This document shows, in pieces, positions 37,126 to 46,985 of a stretch of 64,000 bases of DNA. The stretch lies in contig NZ_RZNX01000001.1 of assembly GCF_003994465.1 (NCBI RefSeq), forward strand, positions 1,186,915 to 1,250,914, given 5' to 3'. This DNA is from Paenibacillus zeisoli (lineage in GTDB: Bacteria; Bacillota; Bacilli; Paenibacillales; Paenibacillaceae). Both the position numbers and the translations under genes were made by a program. The number at the start of each line of letters is the position of its first letter. Positions within the stretch are counted from its first letter, which is position 1. The notes under the pieces are model-generated. The model did no database searches and was not told the DNA's origin. It worked only from the letters and a program-made list of their open reading frames with translations.

Positions 37126-38622
37126 TTATTTGGGCAGATAGGGACGAACTACAAGAAGTGTGGCTGTGGCCTTATATCCTTGGTATTCAGCTGTAATCTG
37201 AGTAATGCCCGGAGAGAGTCCGGTAATATCCCCCGCTTCGTCAATGGAGGCGATTTCGGGATGCTCTATGGAGAATTTGGATTCACCTGTCACGGGGATT
37301 ACACTCCCGTCTGATTTCTTGAACAAGGCTATCAGGTCTATCGATTGGTTGACGGTTAAGGAGTACTCATCCGAGTCAAGAGTAAATACCCCATCGATCT
37401 CTCCGGGTTCACCGCCGGGCAGGGCCGATTTGAAACTCGTAAGATTCAGCTGTTCGGCATTCTCAGAGGTGCCCAATAAGGCAAGACCTCCATCAGGCAG
37501 ATAAGCTCTGAATCCACCGGTTGAAGCCGATGCCGGAATATCTTGATGAAGCACGGAAATTATTTTCCCGCCGAGACTGACCTTCACGGTCACCAGATCA
37601 CCACGATCTTTGGTACTGCCGATGACTTCATATCCATGATCCGAAGGTTTCAGATAGTCAAAACTTGTACCGGACAGCTCCGGCGAGGAATCCGTCAGCC
37701 TCTTGTTCCATAGAGTCTGCCCGTCACTACCAACCTTCCACAGACCTTCGGCATTCAGCATCGTATACCCATCGCCCTCTGGAGCAGCCTCGATTTGTTT
37801 GTAACTTAATCTTCCCCAGTCTAGGGACTCTTTAATTCGTCTGGACACAAACTTACCGGAGGAGCTGTACTTTACAAGCAGCGGATAGCTGCGGGGCAAA
37901 TTGACATTCTGGGTATCCCCTATGGCCCAGTATCCACCATCTAGCGCCGGGACGGCATCCCAGAACGATTGGCCTGCACCGAAGTTTTCGAGGGAATTAC
38001 TGAAGGTCTGCTCCCATTCCTTCTTTCCATCTCTATCCGTCTTAAGAATATATGCTGGAGCCGTATCTGACCTGTTATATGTCGAAGAGGTCACAATGAA
38101 ACCGCCATCCGAGGTTTCCCTCACGCTGTTGACCGGGTTTGCTACTTTAGATACGTAGATTCGGCCCCATTCTTTGCTGCCGCTAGAAGATAACTTAAGG
38201 AGATAGGCAACGTAGATGGGTCTCCCATCGCTGTTATCTTTAACAGCTGCCCCAATGATATAACCGCCATCGCTCACCTGTGTAATCGTATAGCCGTGGA
38301 GCGCGTCTGTGTCATATTGATTATCAAAAAATTCCTTGTCCCACTCCACGGTCCCATTCTTATCGGTCTTAATCACATTCAGTTTCGTAATATAGTCCGT
38401 GCGCCCCGTCTTGTCAGCCAGAATTACCATACCTCCATCTGCCGTTGGCGCCACATCACGGGGCTCATTGTAATTAGAGGAATCCCCATAGAACTGTGTC
38501 CATTCCTTCTCAAGGACAGGCGAACCTGCCGAGGCATTCCCGGTGCCGGATTCACTCAGCGACAGTCCAAATCCGAGACAGACCACCATGAATAACTTCA
38601 CGTATTTTCGCACAACTGGCAT
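37126..38622 (-). CDS. Secreted repeat protein with a C-terminal Ig-like (BIG2) domain
   Basis: 498 residues. Signal peptide about residues 1-32. The main part has several repeats of the form DGGYIIGA / DGGFIVTSST / DGGYWAIGD / DGGLALLG with KTDRDGKKEW, which suggests a beta-propeller-like fold. The C-terminus (SLTVNQSIDLIALFKKSDGS...VTGESKFSIEHPEIASIDEAGDITGLSPGITQITAEYQ) is a BIG2 domain. No catalytic motif seen. AGGAG 12 bases upstream. It may be surface-bound; function unknown. Confidence 0.78.
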   Translation of the reverse strand: MPVVRKYVKLFMVVCLGFGLSLSESGTGNASAGSPVLEKEWTQFYGDSSNYNEPRDVAPTADGGMVILADKTGRTDYITKLNVIKTDKNGTVEWDKEFFDNQYDTDALHGYTITQVSDGGYIIGAAVKDNSDGRPIYVAYLLKLSSSGSKEWGRIYVSKVANPVNSVRETSDGGFIVTSSTYNRSDTAPAYILKTDRDGKKEWEQTFSNSLENFGAGQSFWDAVPALDGGYWAIGDTQNVNLPRSYPLLVKYSSSGKFVSRRIKESLDWGRLSYKQIEAAPEGDGYTMLNAEGLWKVGSDGQTLWNKRLTDSSPELSGTSFDYLKPSDHGYEVIGSTKDRGDLVTVKVSLGGKIISVLHQDIPASASTGGFRAYLPDGGLALLGTSENAEQLNLTSFKSALPGGEPGEIDGVFTLDSDEYSLTVNQSIDLIALFKKSDGSVIPVTGESKFSIEHPEIASIDEAGDITGLSPGITQITAEYQGYKATATLLVVRPYLPK

Positions 38623-38847
38623 AAGACAGCATCACTCCTTTATTTGGAATAAAGAACTGACTTCATTGTGCAGGATAGCGTTCCGCATCCAACAGGTACA
38701 TCAAGATCAATCTGTCTATGAGGTTTGATGCATTTCACACCTCTGACCGCAGCAAGCCAATTTCTGTTCCCGGACATTTGAACTAGGCTGCTAACTGTCT
38801 ATGCGATTATGCGAGATACTAAATTATTGTTCTGAATAAGAGCAGCT

Positions 38848-39303
38848 TCACTCTTCTGCCTGCCCCAAGCCTCTTCGAATGAAATTAGCCGAGATCGGCG
38901 TCAGTCCCAGCTCTCTCGACCAGATGGACAGCTGGCCTATATGATGGATCTCATGAGCGATAACGTGACGGATCACCTCGCCATAGGTAAAGGAGTCCAA
39001 TTGCCGCTTTTCCTCATCCTCGGACCACCTATCAATATAATCCTTGATCTCCAGTCTGCATTTGTCAGACAACTCCCGTACCGACTCAAGGGTAGGATAG
39101 TCTTCATATCTGTAATGGAATTCAGGTGCGCCCATTAGTCCTCTGATCCAGGACTGCTCAACATCTACAATGTGCAGCAGGGTACGCAGAATGCTCCCCA
39201 CACCGCCGATTCGTTCACGAATCAGCTCTTCTGCGGCAACTTGTTCACACCAATCGAACCATTCTTCCCTAACCTGCCAATTGTACCTGAAAAACAGCTT
39301 CAT
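38848..39303 (-). CDS. DinB-family protein
   Basis: 151 residues forming the four-helix DinB fold; the metal-binding histidines are in LLHIVDVEQSW and HEIHHIGQL. DinB-like proteins include thiol-dependent S-transferases, but the reaction here is not known. Stands alone. Confidence 0.86.
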   Translation of the reverse strand: MKLFFRYNWQVREEWFDWCEQVAAEELIRERIGGVGSILRTLLHIVDVEQSWIRGLMGAPEFHYRYEDYPTLESVRELSDKCRLEIKDYIDRWSEDEEKRQLDSFTYGEVIRHVIAHEIHHIGQLSIWSRELGLTPISANFIRRGLGQAEE

Positions 39304-39436
39304 CTCGCCACACTCCCACTGTTCATGATTAGATTCCTAAATAAATTGATCTTCGAATGGATTTCATTAGACTAGTAGAGTATTCGACGACTTGGGATAC
39401 ATTCCTTGTAACCATTCTTGTATCCGTTAAAATCAA

Positions 39437-39466
39437 TAAAGGCACCCAATACGGGTGCCTTTATTA
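39437..39466. terminator. Terminator of the glycan operon
   Basis: AAAGGCACCC pairs with GGGTGCCTTT around a short loop, with T runs on both strands, about 60 bases past the GH38 stop. Confidence 0.85.
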
Positions 39467-39527
39467 GTACGAAAAGGTGCTCCAGTGTATACGTATTATG
39501 ATCGGTTAGATTAGATACGTAGGATTC

Positions 39528-42500
39528 CTATTGAATGAGAATGGTGACAATCTCATAAGGTGAGAAGGAAAGTTCGATCTGGCTCTCGTTCACCTCTAGT
39601 ACATCACCCGGATCCTCCAACGCGTTAGAAAGATATACCGTCTTGAAGGCATACGGCCAGTTCAGCTTCACCGTCTCCCGGCCACCGGAAGACTCATAGA
39701 ATCTGAGTATTGTCCCCTGTCCGTCTTCCGCGGGCTTCACCGTATCAAGAATGACATGCCTGCTCTCAAGTTCGATAAGAGAACCGCTGACCGGGAGATT
39801 ACCCGCATGGCGACTTGTCTGCTGCACGGACACATCGTGATTCAGCTCGGCTGCCCTTCTTAGCGTATGGGCAGTACGCCAGTCTCCCTCATGGGGATAC
39901 AGAGAGTAAGTGAACTCGTGTTCTCCCAGATCTGCTTCTACATCCGGCCATTTCGGTGCGCGCAGCAGGGACAAGCGAATCGTACTTCCCTGAATGTCAT
40001 ATCCATATTTGCAGTCATTCAAGAGGCTTACGCCGTACCCGTGCTCTGAGACATCCGCAAAGCGGTGGCCGCACACTTCATACTGGGCCTGCTCCCAGCT
40101 GGTGTTCCGGTGTGTTGGGCGCTCCAGGGTACCGAACGGAATTTCATACGTTGCTTTATCTGTAACCACGTCAACAGGAAAACCAACCTTGAGCAGCTTA
40201 TGCGCTTCATTCCAGCTCACCTCGGTGCTAAAGTCAATTCGGCGGTCATTGTGATAGAATATCATATCTTGTCTGATCTCCGACTGATGAATCCGCCAGC
40301 GGAACCTCAGCACATCCCTAACGGTGCCTGCGTGTACAGTTGGGGGCTCCAGCAGCTGCGCCTCTCCCGCCACCTGCTCTTCATAGCGGTCATCAAGATC
40401 CCAGGCATCCCATAGGGTTGGACGATCATGAAAGAAGTGGAACTGGTTCGCACGCTCTCCCTTCTTCACAAGCTCTCGTCCTGCTGCCTTGTCGTACAGG
40501 CTTGTGATCTCGCCCCGATCATTGAAGTTCACCCGGTAAAATGCGGTCTCCCAGGTGTTATTCCACTCAGTGGAGCTTCCTGAGCCCAAGACTTCCTCAG
40601 AACAAGACTTCAACCAAATGGTGGTATAGCCCAAGGCCGGAATTTCCGGTACAAGAACCGTCACCCCGTCTGCCTCCCTCTCAATCGGAAGCTTTCTTCC
40701 TTCTGAGTCAAACACACTAAAGGCCTGCTCATACTCCGCCGCTTCGGTTCTGATGCGGATTACCGCACTGCGGCACCAGCCCAGACTGTTGAACACGATA
40801 TAGGGGGTTCCTTCACCATATCCATCTGTTCTCACCTGATCGGCAACGATCTCAAGCCCATGTCTCAGACTCGAAATCCCATAATCGAAGATCTGGGTGT
40901 ATTCCTTCTCCGAGGTCACATAGGCTTCCGTAATGGCTGACCCCGGAATAATATCATGGAACTGATTGAGCAGAATCAGCTTCCAGCCTTCATGCAGAGC
41001 TGAACGGATCTCAGCCTGAGCAGCTTTGTCCATGGCTTTGTCCATGGTTCTGTCCATCGCTTTATCCATCGCTTTATCCTTCGCTTTATCCACGGCTGCC
41101 AGTGCCAGCGAATTCCAGAGCTCCGCTTCCCGGTACAGCACCTCTGCTTTGCGGTTCTTCCTCTTATTGCGGGCATGGGTAGTATAAGTACCACGGTGGA
41201 GTTCAAGGTACAAATCCCCGTGCCACTCGGGCAGCTTCGGCTGTGCCTTGCTGATTCCGGCAAAGAATTCGGAGGCCGTGCTGTATCTGCTTGCAGGCTG
41301 GCCTACCATAAGCTCGGCACGGTCGATATATTCAAGCATTTCCCGGGTAACTCCACCGCCGCCATCTCCATGTCCATACAGGAGCATCTGCTCAGGATGA
41401 GCTGCCTTCTGACGATAAGATTGCCAATGATCATGAATATCCTTCGGAAGCGTGTGCTCATTCACCCCGTGATTCAGATAGGACAGCATGGAAGTGCCAT
41501 CTATGCCGACCCAGTGAAATAGATCATGGGGAAAAACATTCGTGTCATTCCAGCCAAGCTTGGTCGTCATGAAATACTCCACTCCGCCGTGCTTCAGAAT
41601 TTGCGGAAGCGAAGCGCAGTATCCGAACGTATCCGGAAGCCATTCGATGCGGGAGGTTCTACCGAACTCCTCACGGTAGAACCTCTGACCGTATAACATC
41701 TGCCGAATCAGAGACTCGCCGCTCGGGATATTCAGATCAGGTTCAACCCACATCCCGCCGACCAGCTCCCATCGTCCTTCGGCAACTCTTGCTTTGACCC
41801 GCTCATACAGTTCAGGATCTTGCTGCTTCAAGAAGGCAAACAGGAGCGGCTGGCTCTGTGCATATCGATATTCCGGGTATTCATCCATCAGCCGGTCTAC
41901 GGTAGAGAAGGTTCTGCTCGTCTTCCGAACCGTCTCGCGGACTGGCCACAGCCAGGCAATGTCAATATGTGACTGGCCAACCATGTGCTCCAGTCCCTCT
42001 GCATTGCCTCCAACCTCCTTCACTCCGCGAACCAAGGTCTCTTCGATCGAGGCAATGAATTCCCCCTCATGAATCTCCTTAGTTTCCAAATTCATAAATT
42101 GATCCATTGCCCGGTACAGGGCTTCGATCAGCCGAGTACGCCGGAAATCCTCTCCAGATAAGAGTAGCGCCGTATCCCTGATGACCGTAACGGTATACAT
42201 GAGGCTTCTCACCTGATGATTAGGACGTACCATAAGACTAGTCACCGAAGTAATCGGCGGCTGAATGACAGCCTGGCGATTCAGCGGGTCAACCGGCTCA
42301 GGAACGGGATCGAACAGCTCAATCTCGAGCACGGGCGTTGATCCCACTTTAGACGGATCCAGGGTAACATAGGTATGATTGCGATCCAGTCCCTGAAAGG
42401 ACCTGCCATTCACCCGCAGCAGTCCCTCCCCGCCGGATTCAAATACGAGGCCAAATGGGGCATTCATCCAGCTGGCGGGGATATCCAGTTTTTTTCTAAA

Positions 42501-42686
42501 AAAATAGGTAGTGCCCTGCTTGCTTGGAAAAGGCTGCAGCTGCTGTCCTTCCGGATACGGTGCCGCATCCTCATACTCTCCAGGCGCTTTATAGTAGGAG
42601 CGAGTAATTTCCCATTCTTGGAGCTCTTGAACCTCCAGCCACTGACACTCCGACAATTCGCGGATAAATCTTCTAATACGCTCCAT
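39528..42686 (-). CDS. GH38 alpha-mannosidase
   Basis: Cytosolic retaining alpha-mannosidase of about 1052 residues. The zinc site SHIDIAWLWP is near residue 240 and the nucleophile aspartate lies in EWLPDTFGY near residue 352. No signal peptide, so it acts on imported sugars. An in-frame 72-base run of six 12-bp repeats near residues 533-556 adds a DKAM-type low-complexity stretch. Start ATG at 42686, 8 bases after AAGGAG; a GTG three bases earlier is possible. Its A is shared with the GH3 stop codon. Last gene of the transporter operon. Confidence 0.94.
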   Translation of the reverse strand: MERIRRFIRELSECQWLEVQELQEWEITRSYYKAPGEYEDAAPYPEGQQLQPFPSKQGTTYFFRKKLDIPASWMNAPFGLVFESGGEGLLRVNGRSFQGLDRNHTYVTLDPSKVGSTPVLEIELFDPVPEPVDPLNRQAVIQPPITSVTSLMVRPNHQVRSLMYTVTVIRDTALLLSGEDFRRTRLIEALYRAMDQFMNLETKEIHEGEFIASIEETLVRGVKEVGGNAEGLEHMVGQSHIDIAWLWPVRETVRKTSRTFSTVDRLMDEYPEYRYAQSQPLLFAFLKQQDPELYERVKARVAEGRWELVGGMWVEPDLNIPSGESLIRQMLYGQRFYREEFGRTSRIEWLPDTFGYCASLPQILKHGGVEYFMTTKLGWNDTNVFPHDLFHWVGIDGTSMLSYLNHGVNEHTLPKDIHDHWQSYRQKAAHPEQMLLYGHGDGGGGVTREMLEYIDRAELMVGQPASRYSTASEFFAGISKAQPKLPEWHGDLYLELHRGTYTTHARNKRKNRKAEVLYREAELWNSLALAAVDKAKDKAMDKAMDRTMDKAMDKAAQAEIRSALHEGWKLILLNQFHDIIPGSAITEAYVTSEKEYTQIFDYGISSLRHGLEIVADQVRTDGYGEGTPYIVFNSLGWCRSAVIRIRTEAAEYEQAFSVFDSEGRKLPIEREADGVTVLVPEIPALGYTTIWLKSCSEEVLGSGSSTEWNNTWETAFYRVNFNDRGEITSLYDKAAGRELVKKGERANQFHFFHDRPTLWDAWDLDDRYEEQVAGEAQLLEPPTVHAGTVRDVLRFRWRIHQSEIRQDMIFYHNDRRIDFSTEVSWNEAHKLLKVGFPVDVVTDKATYEIPFGTLERPTHRNTSWEQAQYEVCGHRFADVSEHGYGVSLLNDCKYGYDIQGSTIRLSLLRAPKWPDVEADLGEHEFTYSLYPHEGDWRTAHTLRRAAELNHDVSVQQTSRHAGNLPVSGSLIELESRHVILDTVKPAEDGQGTILRFYESSGGRETVKLNWPYAFKTVYLSNALEDPGDVLEVNESQIELSFSPYEIVTILIQ
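41023..41094. repeat. Six 12-bp tandem repeats inside the GH38 gene
   Basis: Units read GCTTTGTCCATG (twice), GTTCTGTCCATC, GCTTTATCCATC, GCTTTATCCTTC and GCTTTATCCACG on the plus strand. In the protein they give repeats of DKAM, DRTM and DKAK. Being multiples of three, changes in copy number keep the frame. Confidence 0.85.
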
Positions 42687-44989
42687 CACTTACTCTCCTT
42701 CAGGATGAGATCCGTGAACATGACATCCTCCGAGTGCCTGCCTACTCCGATCCGGAACAGGCCAGGCTCCACCACCGGCTTCAAATTCCTTCCAATATAC
42801 TGGAGCTGCTCGGCTCCTATTTTGAAAGACACCGTCTTGGTCTCGCCCGCCTCCAGTGCAATCTTGGCGAAGCCCTTTAATTCCTTCCCTGGGCGTGTCA
42901 CGGTGCTTACGGCATCTGTGATATACAGCTGAACCACCTCAGAGCCTGCACAACTTCCCGTATTTGTAACCTCTACACTGACTGTTCCAGACTCCCCGAC
43001 TGCGATTCGTCCGGCACTCAGCTTCAAATTGCTGTAGCTGAATGTCGTATAACTCAGCCCGTAACCGAAGGGATAACGGGCCTTCGAGTCCTCTTCCAGG
43101 TACCTTTTTCCGCGTGTGCGCTTGCCGTTATAGTATACCGGCAGCTGCCCGACATGCTTCGGTACCGAGATCGTCAGGCGCCCGGAAGGGTTCACATCCC
43201 CGAACAGGATGTCCGCAATCGCGTGTCCACCTTCCTGCCCGGGGTACCAAGCTTCGAGAATCGCATCCGCATGCTCATCCACCCAAGGCTCTACGATCGG
43301 CCGGCCATTGATATAGACGACAATAAGCCGTCTGCCAAGCTTATGAATCTCCTGAAGCAGTTCGAGCTGAACCCCCGAAAGTCCAAGGGTCATTCGGTCG
43401 ATCCCTTCCCCGCAGTCCATGTCGCTCCATGCATTCCCGGATACCTTGGAAGCACCGGTCTTCAGGTCAATCGTGCCCTCACCAAAGTCTCTTGCACTTG
43501 ATCCGCCCACAACCATAATGACGGTATCCGCCTGAGCGGCACAGTTCAGAGCATGCTCGAAGCCTTCCTTGACATCGCCTCTGATCCGGCACCCCGGAGC
43601 GTACAGCACGCTATCCGGCGAAGAGACCCGCTTGCTGCGAATTCCCTGCAGCACGGTAGTGACCTTGGATCTCTCCTGCGGTGAAGTGTAGTCTCCCAGC
43701 TGGTTATAGCCTTGATCCGCATTGGGCCCGATGACTGCAATTTGCCCCGCTGCCTTGGACAGCGGGAGTGTCCCAGCTTCGTTCTTCAGAAGGATGACGC
43801 CCTCCGCAGCAAGCTGGCGGGCCAGCTTCACATGCTCCGGACTTCCGATCACCTTCTCCGCCCGCAGCGGATCTACATATGGATTCTCGAACAGTCCAAG
43901 CTTGAACTTCAGTCCAAGCACCCGCCGGACCGCGAGATCTAGCATTTCCGGCTCAAGCCGGCCTTGGTTAACGGCATCCACCAGATGCCTGCCGAACATC
44001 TCGCCGGACATCTCCATATCAATGCCTGCGCGAAGAGCCTGAACCGCTGCATCTAATCCATCCTCTGCCACATCATGTCCACTGGCAAGCATATCGATCG
44101 CCCCGCAGTCGGTAATAACCATGCCATCGAATCCCCAGTCCTGACGAAGAATCCGGTCCAGCAGCTCTGTGTTTACGGTACAAGGAATTCCGTCAATCTC
44201 GTTATAAGCCGGCATAACCGAGGCAGCTCCAGCCTCAATGGCTTTCTTGAATGGGTATAGATCTACCTCAAGCAGCTCGCGCCAACCCATATGTACAGCA
44301 CCTGCATTACGGCCTCCCTCCGAGCTTCCATAACCAGCAAAATGCTTGAGCGTGGCAGCTACACTATTCCCGCTCTCTAGGCCTTCGCCCTGAAGCCCCT
44401 CCACAGAGGCAACTGCGAACTCGCCAATCAGGAAGGGATCCTCGCCGAAGCACTCCTCCGTCCTTCCCCAGCGCGGATCCCGGACTACATCCAATACAGG
44501 CGAGTACGTAACGGCCCCTCCCTGTGCCCGGGTCTCCCTGGCGACTGCCCGGCACATTTCCCGGTACAAATCCACATTCCAGGTGCTGCCTACCGATAAA
44601 GGAACCGGAAATACCGTGCCATCGATGGCCATATGTCCATGCGAGCATTCCTCACCAATCAGAATAGGAATCCCGAGACGGGACTCCTCCACGGCATAGC
44701 GTTGAATGAGATTCACAGCCTCTGCCCCTTCACTGGCAGACAATCCATTCTCCAGCGTCACCCCGGTCCAGGGATCAGCCCGAAGAACCCCGTATAACGA
44801 GCCGATTCCGCCCTGCTGAACCTGCTGCTTGAACGACTCGTTCAGCGTGATCTTCCCATCTCTATTCTCATAGGTGTGCCAGCCGAAAGGTTGAAGCAGC
44901 TGACCTACCTTCTCTTCCGTAGTCATAAGTCCGAGCAGGTTCTCCACCCGCTCAGCAATCGGGTACGTCTTATCTTGGTAAGTCATCAT
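42686..44989 (-). CDS. GH3 family beta-glycosidase
   Basis: 767 residues. The nucleophile aspartate is D294 in VITDCGAID, and KHFAGYG (about 215-221) binds substrate. Domain order: TIM barrel, alpha/beta sandwich, C-terminal fibronectin III-like domain (SVEVTNTGSCAGSEVVQLY). No signal peptide. Family members hydrolyse beta-glucosides, beta-xylosides or beta-N-acetylglucosaminides; the alpha/beta sandwich and length fit beta-glucosidase or xylosidase more than NagZ. In this operon it probably trims an imported oligosaccharide. Start ATG at 44989 with GGGGAG 9 bases upstream. Confidence 0.92.
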   Translation of the reverse strand: MMTYQDKTYPIAERVENLLGLMTTEEKVGQLLQPFGWHTYENRDGKITLNESFKQQVQQGGIGSLYGVLRADPWTGVTLENGLSASEGAEAVNLIQRYAVEESRLGIPILIGEECSHGHMAIDGTVFPVPLSVGSTWNVDLYREMCRAVARETRAQGGAVTYSPVLDVVRDPRWGRTEECFGEDPFLIGEFAVASVEGLQGEGLESGNSVAATLKHFAGYGSSEGGRNAGAVHMGWRELLEVDLYPFKKAIEAGAASVMPAYNEIDGIPCTVNTELLDRILRQDWGFDGMVITDCGAIDMLASGHDVAEDGLDAAVQALRAGIDMEMSGEMFGRHLVDAVNQGRLEPEMLDLAVRRVLGLKFKLGLFENPYVDPLRAEKVIGSPEHVKLARQLAAEGVILLKNEAGTLPLSKAAGQIAVIGPNADQGYNQLGDYTSPQERSKVTTVLQGIRSKRVSSPDSVLYAPGCRIRGDVKEGFEHALNCAAQADTVIMVVGGSSARDFGEGTIDLKTGASKVSGNAWSDMDCGEGIDRMTLGLSGVQLELLQEIHKLGRRLIVVYINGRPIVEPWVDEHADAILEAWYPGQEGGHAIADILFGDVNPSGRLTISVPKHVGQLPVYYNGKRTRGKRYLEEDSKARYPFGYGLSYTTFSYSNLKLSAGRIAVGESGTVSVEVTNTGSCAGSEVVQLYITDAVSTVTRPGKELKGFAKIALEAGETKTVSFKIGAEQLQYIGRNLKPVVEPGLFRIGVGRHSEDVMFTDLILKESK

Positions 44990-45022
44990 ATCGGCAGTCT
45001 CCCCACTAGAGTGATCTTCTCT

Positions 45023-45940
45023 TTATTCCTTGACCGCACCGACCGTCAGGCCCTGTACGAAGTAACGCTGGAAGAACGGATAAGCAAATACAATCGGAAG
45101 TGTTGCAAGCACAACCATAGCCATGCGGGCTGTATCCTGCGGGATGGATTGAAGCGCAGTCATACTTAGCGAGCTGTTCGCAGAGTTCTGCTGAATGAAC
45201 TGGATGCTCGATTCAATCCGCATCAGCATGGACTGTAGCGGCACAAGATTTGGATTCTCAATATAGAGCAGGGCATTGAACCAATCATTCCAGTACCCCA
45301 ACGTACTGAACAGGCCGATCGTTGCAAGTCCCGGAAGCGACAGCGGCAGCACGATTTTGAGGAAAATGTAGAAGTCGCCTGCACCATCGATTTTGCCTGA
45401 TTCGATAATGGCATCGGGTACACTGGTGCTGTAGAACGTGCGCAGAATCATGATATAAAAGGCATTCATGGCCAGCGGAAGAATCATGGCCCAGATCGTA
45501 TCCTTCAGACTAAGCAGCTGGGTTACAACCATATAGGTCGGTATCATACCGCCGTTGAACAGCATCGTCAGAATCGCGAAGATAGCGAAGAATCTCCGGT
45601 AACGGAAGCTTTTTCTCGAGATAGCATAGGCATAGAGCGAGATCAGGATCAGACTGATCAGCGTTCCAAGAACCGTTACAAGTAGGGTCACTCCATAGGA
45701 ACGCAGCAGCGTATCCCCGGTCTGGAAGATGAACCGGTAAGCTTCAAGACTCCACTTGGCTGGAATCAGCCGATAACCATCCCTGGCGAGCGTCTTCTCA
45801 TCAGTTAGCGAAATGATGACTACGAACAGAAATGGGAATACACAAAGGAAAGCAAACACAGCCGCAATCAAATTCAGCACCCAATTCCAGCCGCGTGAAA
45901 TATGATGGAAATCACGTTTTTTTCTAATTACCTCAGCCAT
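45023..45940 (-). CDS. Carbohydrate ABC transporter permease (LplC/YtcP, MalG-like)
   Basis: 305 residues, six membrane helices and the EAA loop (ESGKIDGAGDFYIFLKIVLPLSLPGLATIG). It ends in the basic-acid tail VQGLTVGAVKE common to this CUT1 subgroup. Pairs with the LplB-like permease 27 bases upstream. Confidence 0.93.
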   Translation of the reverse strand: MAEVIRKKRDFHHISRGWNWVLNLIAAVFAFLCVFPFLFVVIISLTDEKTLARDGYRLIPAKWSLEAYRFIFQTGDTLLRSYGVTLLVTVLGTLISLILISLYAYAISRKSFRYRRFFAIFAILTMLFNGGMIPTYMVVTQLLSLKDTIWAMILPLAMNAFYIMILRTFYSTSVPDAIIESGKIDGAGDFYIFLKIVLPLSLPGLATIGLFSTLGYWNDWFNALLYIENPNLVPLQSMLMRIESSIQFIQQNSANSSLSMTALQSIPQDTARMAMVVLATLPIVFAYPFFQRYFVQGLTVGAVKE

Positions 45941-45967
45941 GGCTCGGCACTCCTTTCATAACGCGTT

Positions 45968-46897
45968 CTAGAATAATGCACTGTCTTTGTCCATCTTGCG
46001 GACAACAAAGTTCGATACGATAACCAGAACAAATCCGACAATCGACTGATACAGCCCGGCTGCGGTGCTCATCCCGATCTCCCCGGTGGTCTTTAGTCCC
46101 CGATATACGTAAGTATCAATGACATTCGTTACCGAGTAGAGCGTACCTGAATCTCTAGGCACCTGATAGAACAAGCCGAAATCGGCATAGAAGATACGTC
46201 CGACGGCCAGGAGGGTCATGATGATAATAATGGGCGACAGCATCGGGATTGTAATTCTCCGAATCTGCTGCCACTTGCTCGCGCCGTCGATCATGGCCGC
46301 CTCATACAGCGACTTATCAATCCCCAGGATCGAAGCCAGATACACGACACTGCTGTAGCCGATGGCCTTCCAAAGGTTAACGATAACCAGAATGTAGGGC
46401 CAGTACTTGGATTCCGAGTACCACTGGACCGGATCGGCCCCGAACCAACCCAGAATCTGATTCAGCATGCCGCGATCCAGGCTCAAGAAGCTGAAGGCGA
46501 AATAGCCAACGATGACCCAGGAGAGAAAATACGGCAGGAACATGCCCGTTTGATAGATTTTGGCCAGCCGCTTGTTAACCAGCTCCGAGAGAAGAATCGC
46601 CATAGCTACGGAGAGAATAAGCCCGAGCAGAATAAAGGCAATATTGTACAGGAGCGTATTCCGTGTAATTACATAAGCATCATCCGTACTGAACAGAAAT
46701 TTGAAATTGTCCCAGCCTACCCACTCACTCTTGGCAATACTGGCCCAGAAGCCTTCTCTGCTGAACCGGTACTGCTTGAATGCAACAATCGTGCCGACCA
46801 GTGGCAGATAGGAGAAGAAGAAGAACCAGATGGCGCCTGGCAGCACCATGAAGAGCATGACTTTGTTTTTGGCCAGATTTCTGAAGAACTGAACCAT
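45968..46897 (-). CDS. Carbohydrate ABC transporter permease (LplB-like)
   Basis: 309 residues, six membrane helices and the EAA motif EAAMIDGASKWQQIRRITIPMLSPI. Together with the next permease it forms the channel. No ATP-binding subunit gene is in the operon, as usual for this group, which relies on a shared MsmX-type ATPase. AGGAGGG precedes the ATG. Confidence 0.93.
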   Translation of the reverse strand: MVQFFRNLAKNKVMLFMVLPGAIWFFFFSYLPLVGTIVAFKQYRFSREGFWASIAKSEWVGWDNFKFLFSTDDAYVITRNTLLYNIAFILLGLILSVAMAILLSELVNKRLAKIYQTGMFLPYFLSWVIVGYFAFSFLSLDRGMLNQILGWFGADPVQWYSESKYWPYILVIVNLWKAIGYSSVVYLASILGIDKSLYEAAMIDGASKWQQIRRITIPMLSPIIIIMTLLAVGRIFYADFGLFYQVPRDSGTLYSVTNVIDTYVYRGLKTTGEIGMSTAAGLYQSIVGFVLVIVSNFVVRKMDKDSALF

Positions 46898-46921
46898 AGG
46901 TTATCCCTCCTGAAGTTATAC

Positions 46922-46957
46922 TGAAAAGGACCGGGCGAATTAGTCACCCGCCCGATC
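46922..46957 (-). terminator. Attenuating hairpin between the binding protein and permease genes
   Basis: On the minus strand AGGATCGGGCG pairs with CGCCCGGTCCT and is followed by TTTT. It probably lets the binding protein be made in excess over the permeases. Confidence 0.7.
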
Positions 46958-46985
46958 CTCACAAAAGTTATCATCTTATTAAGAA

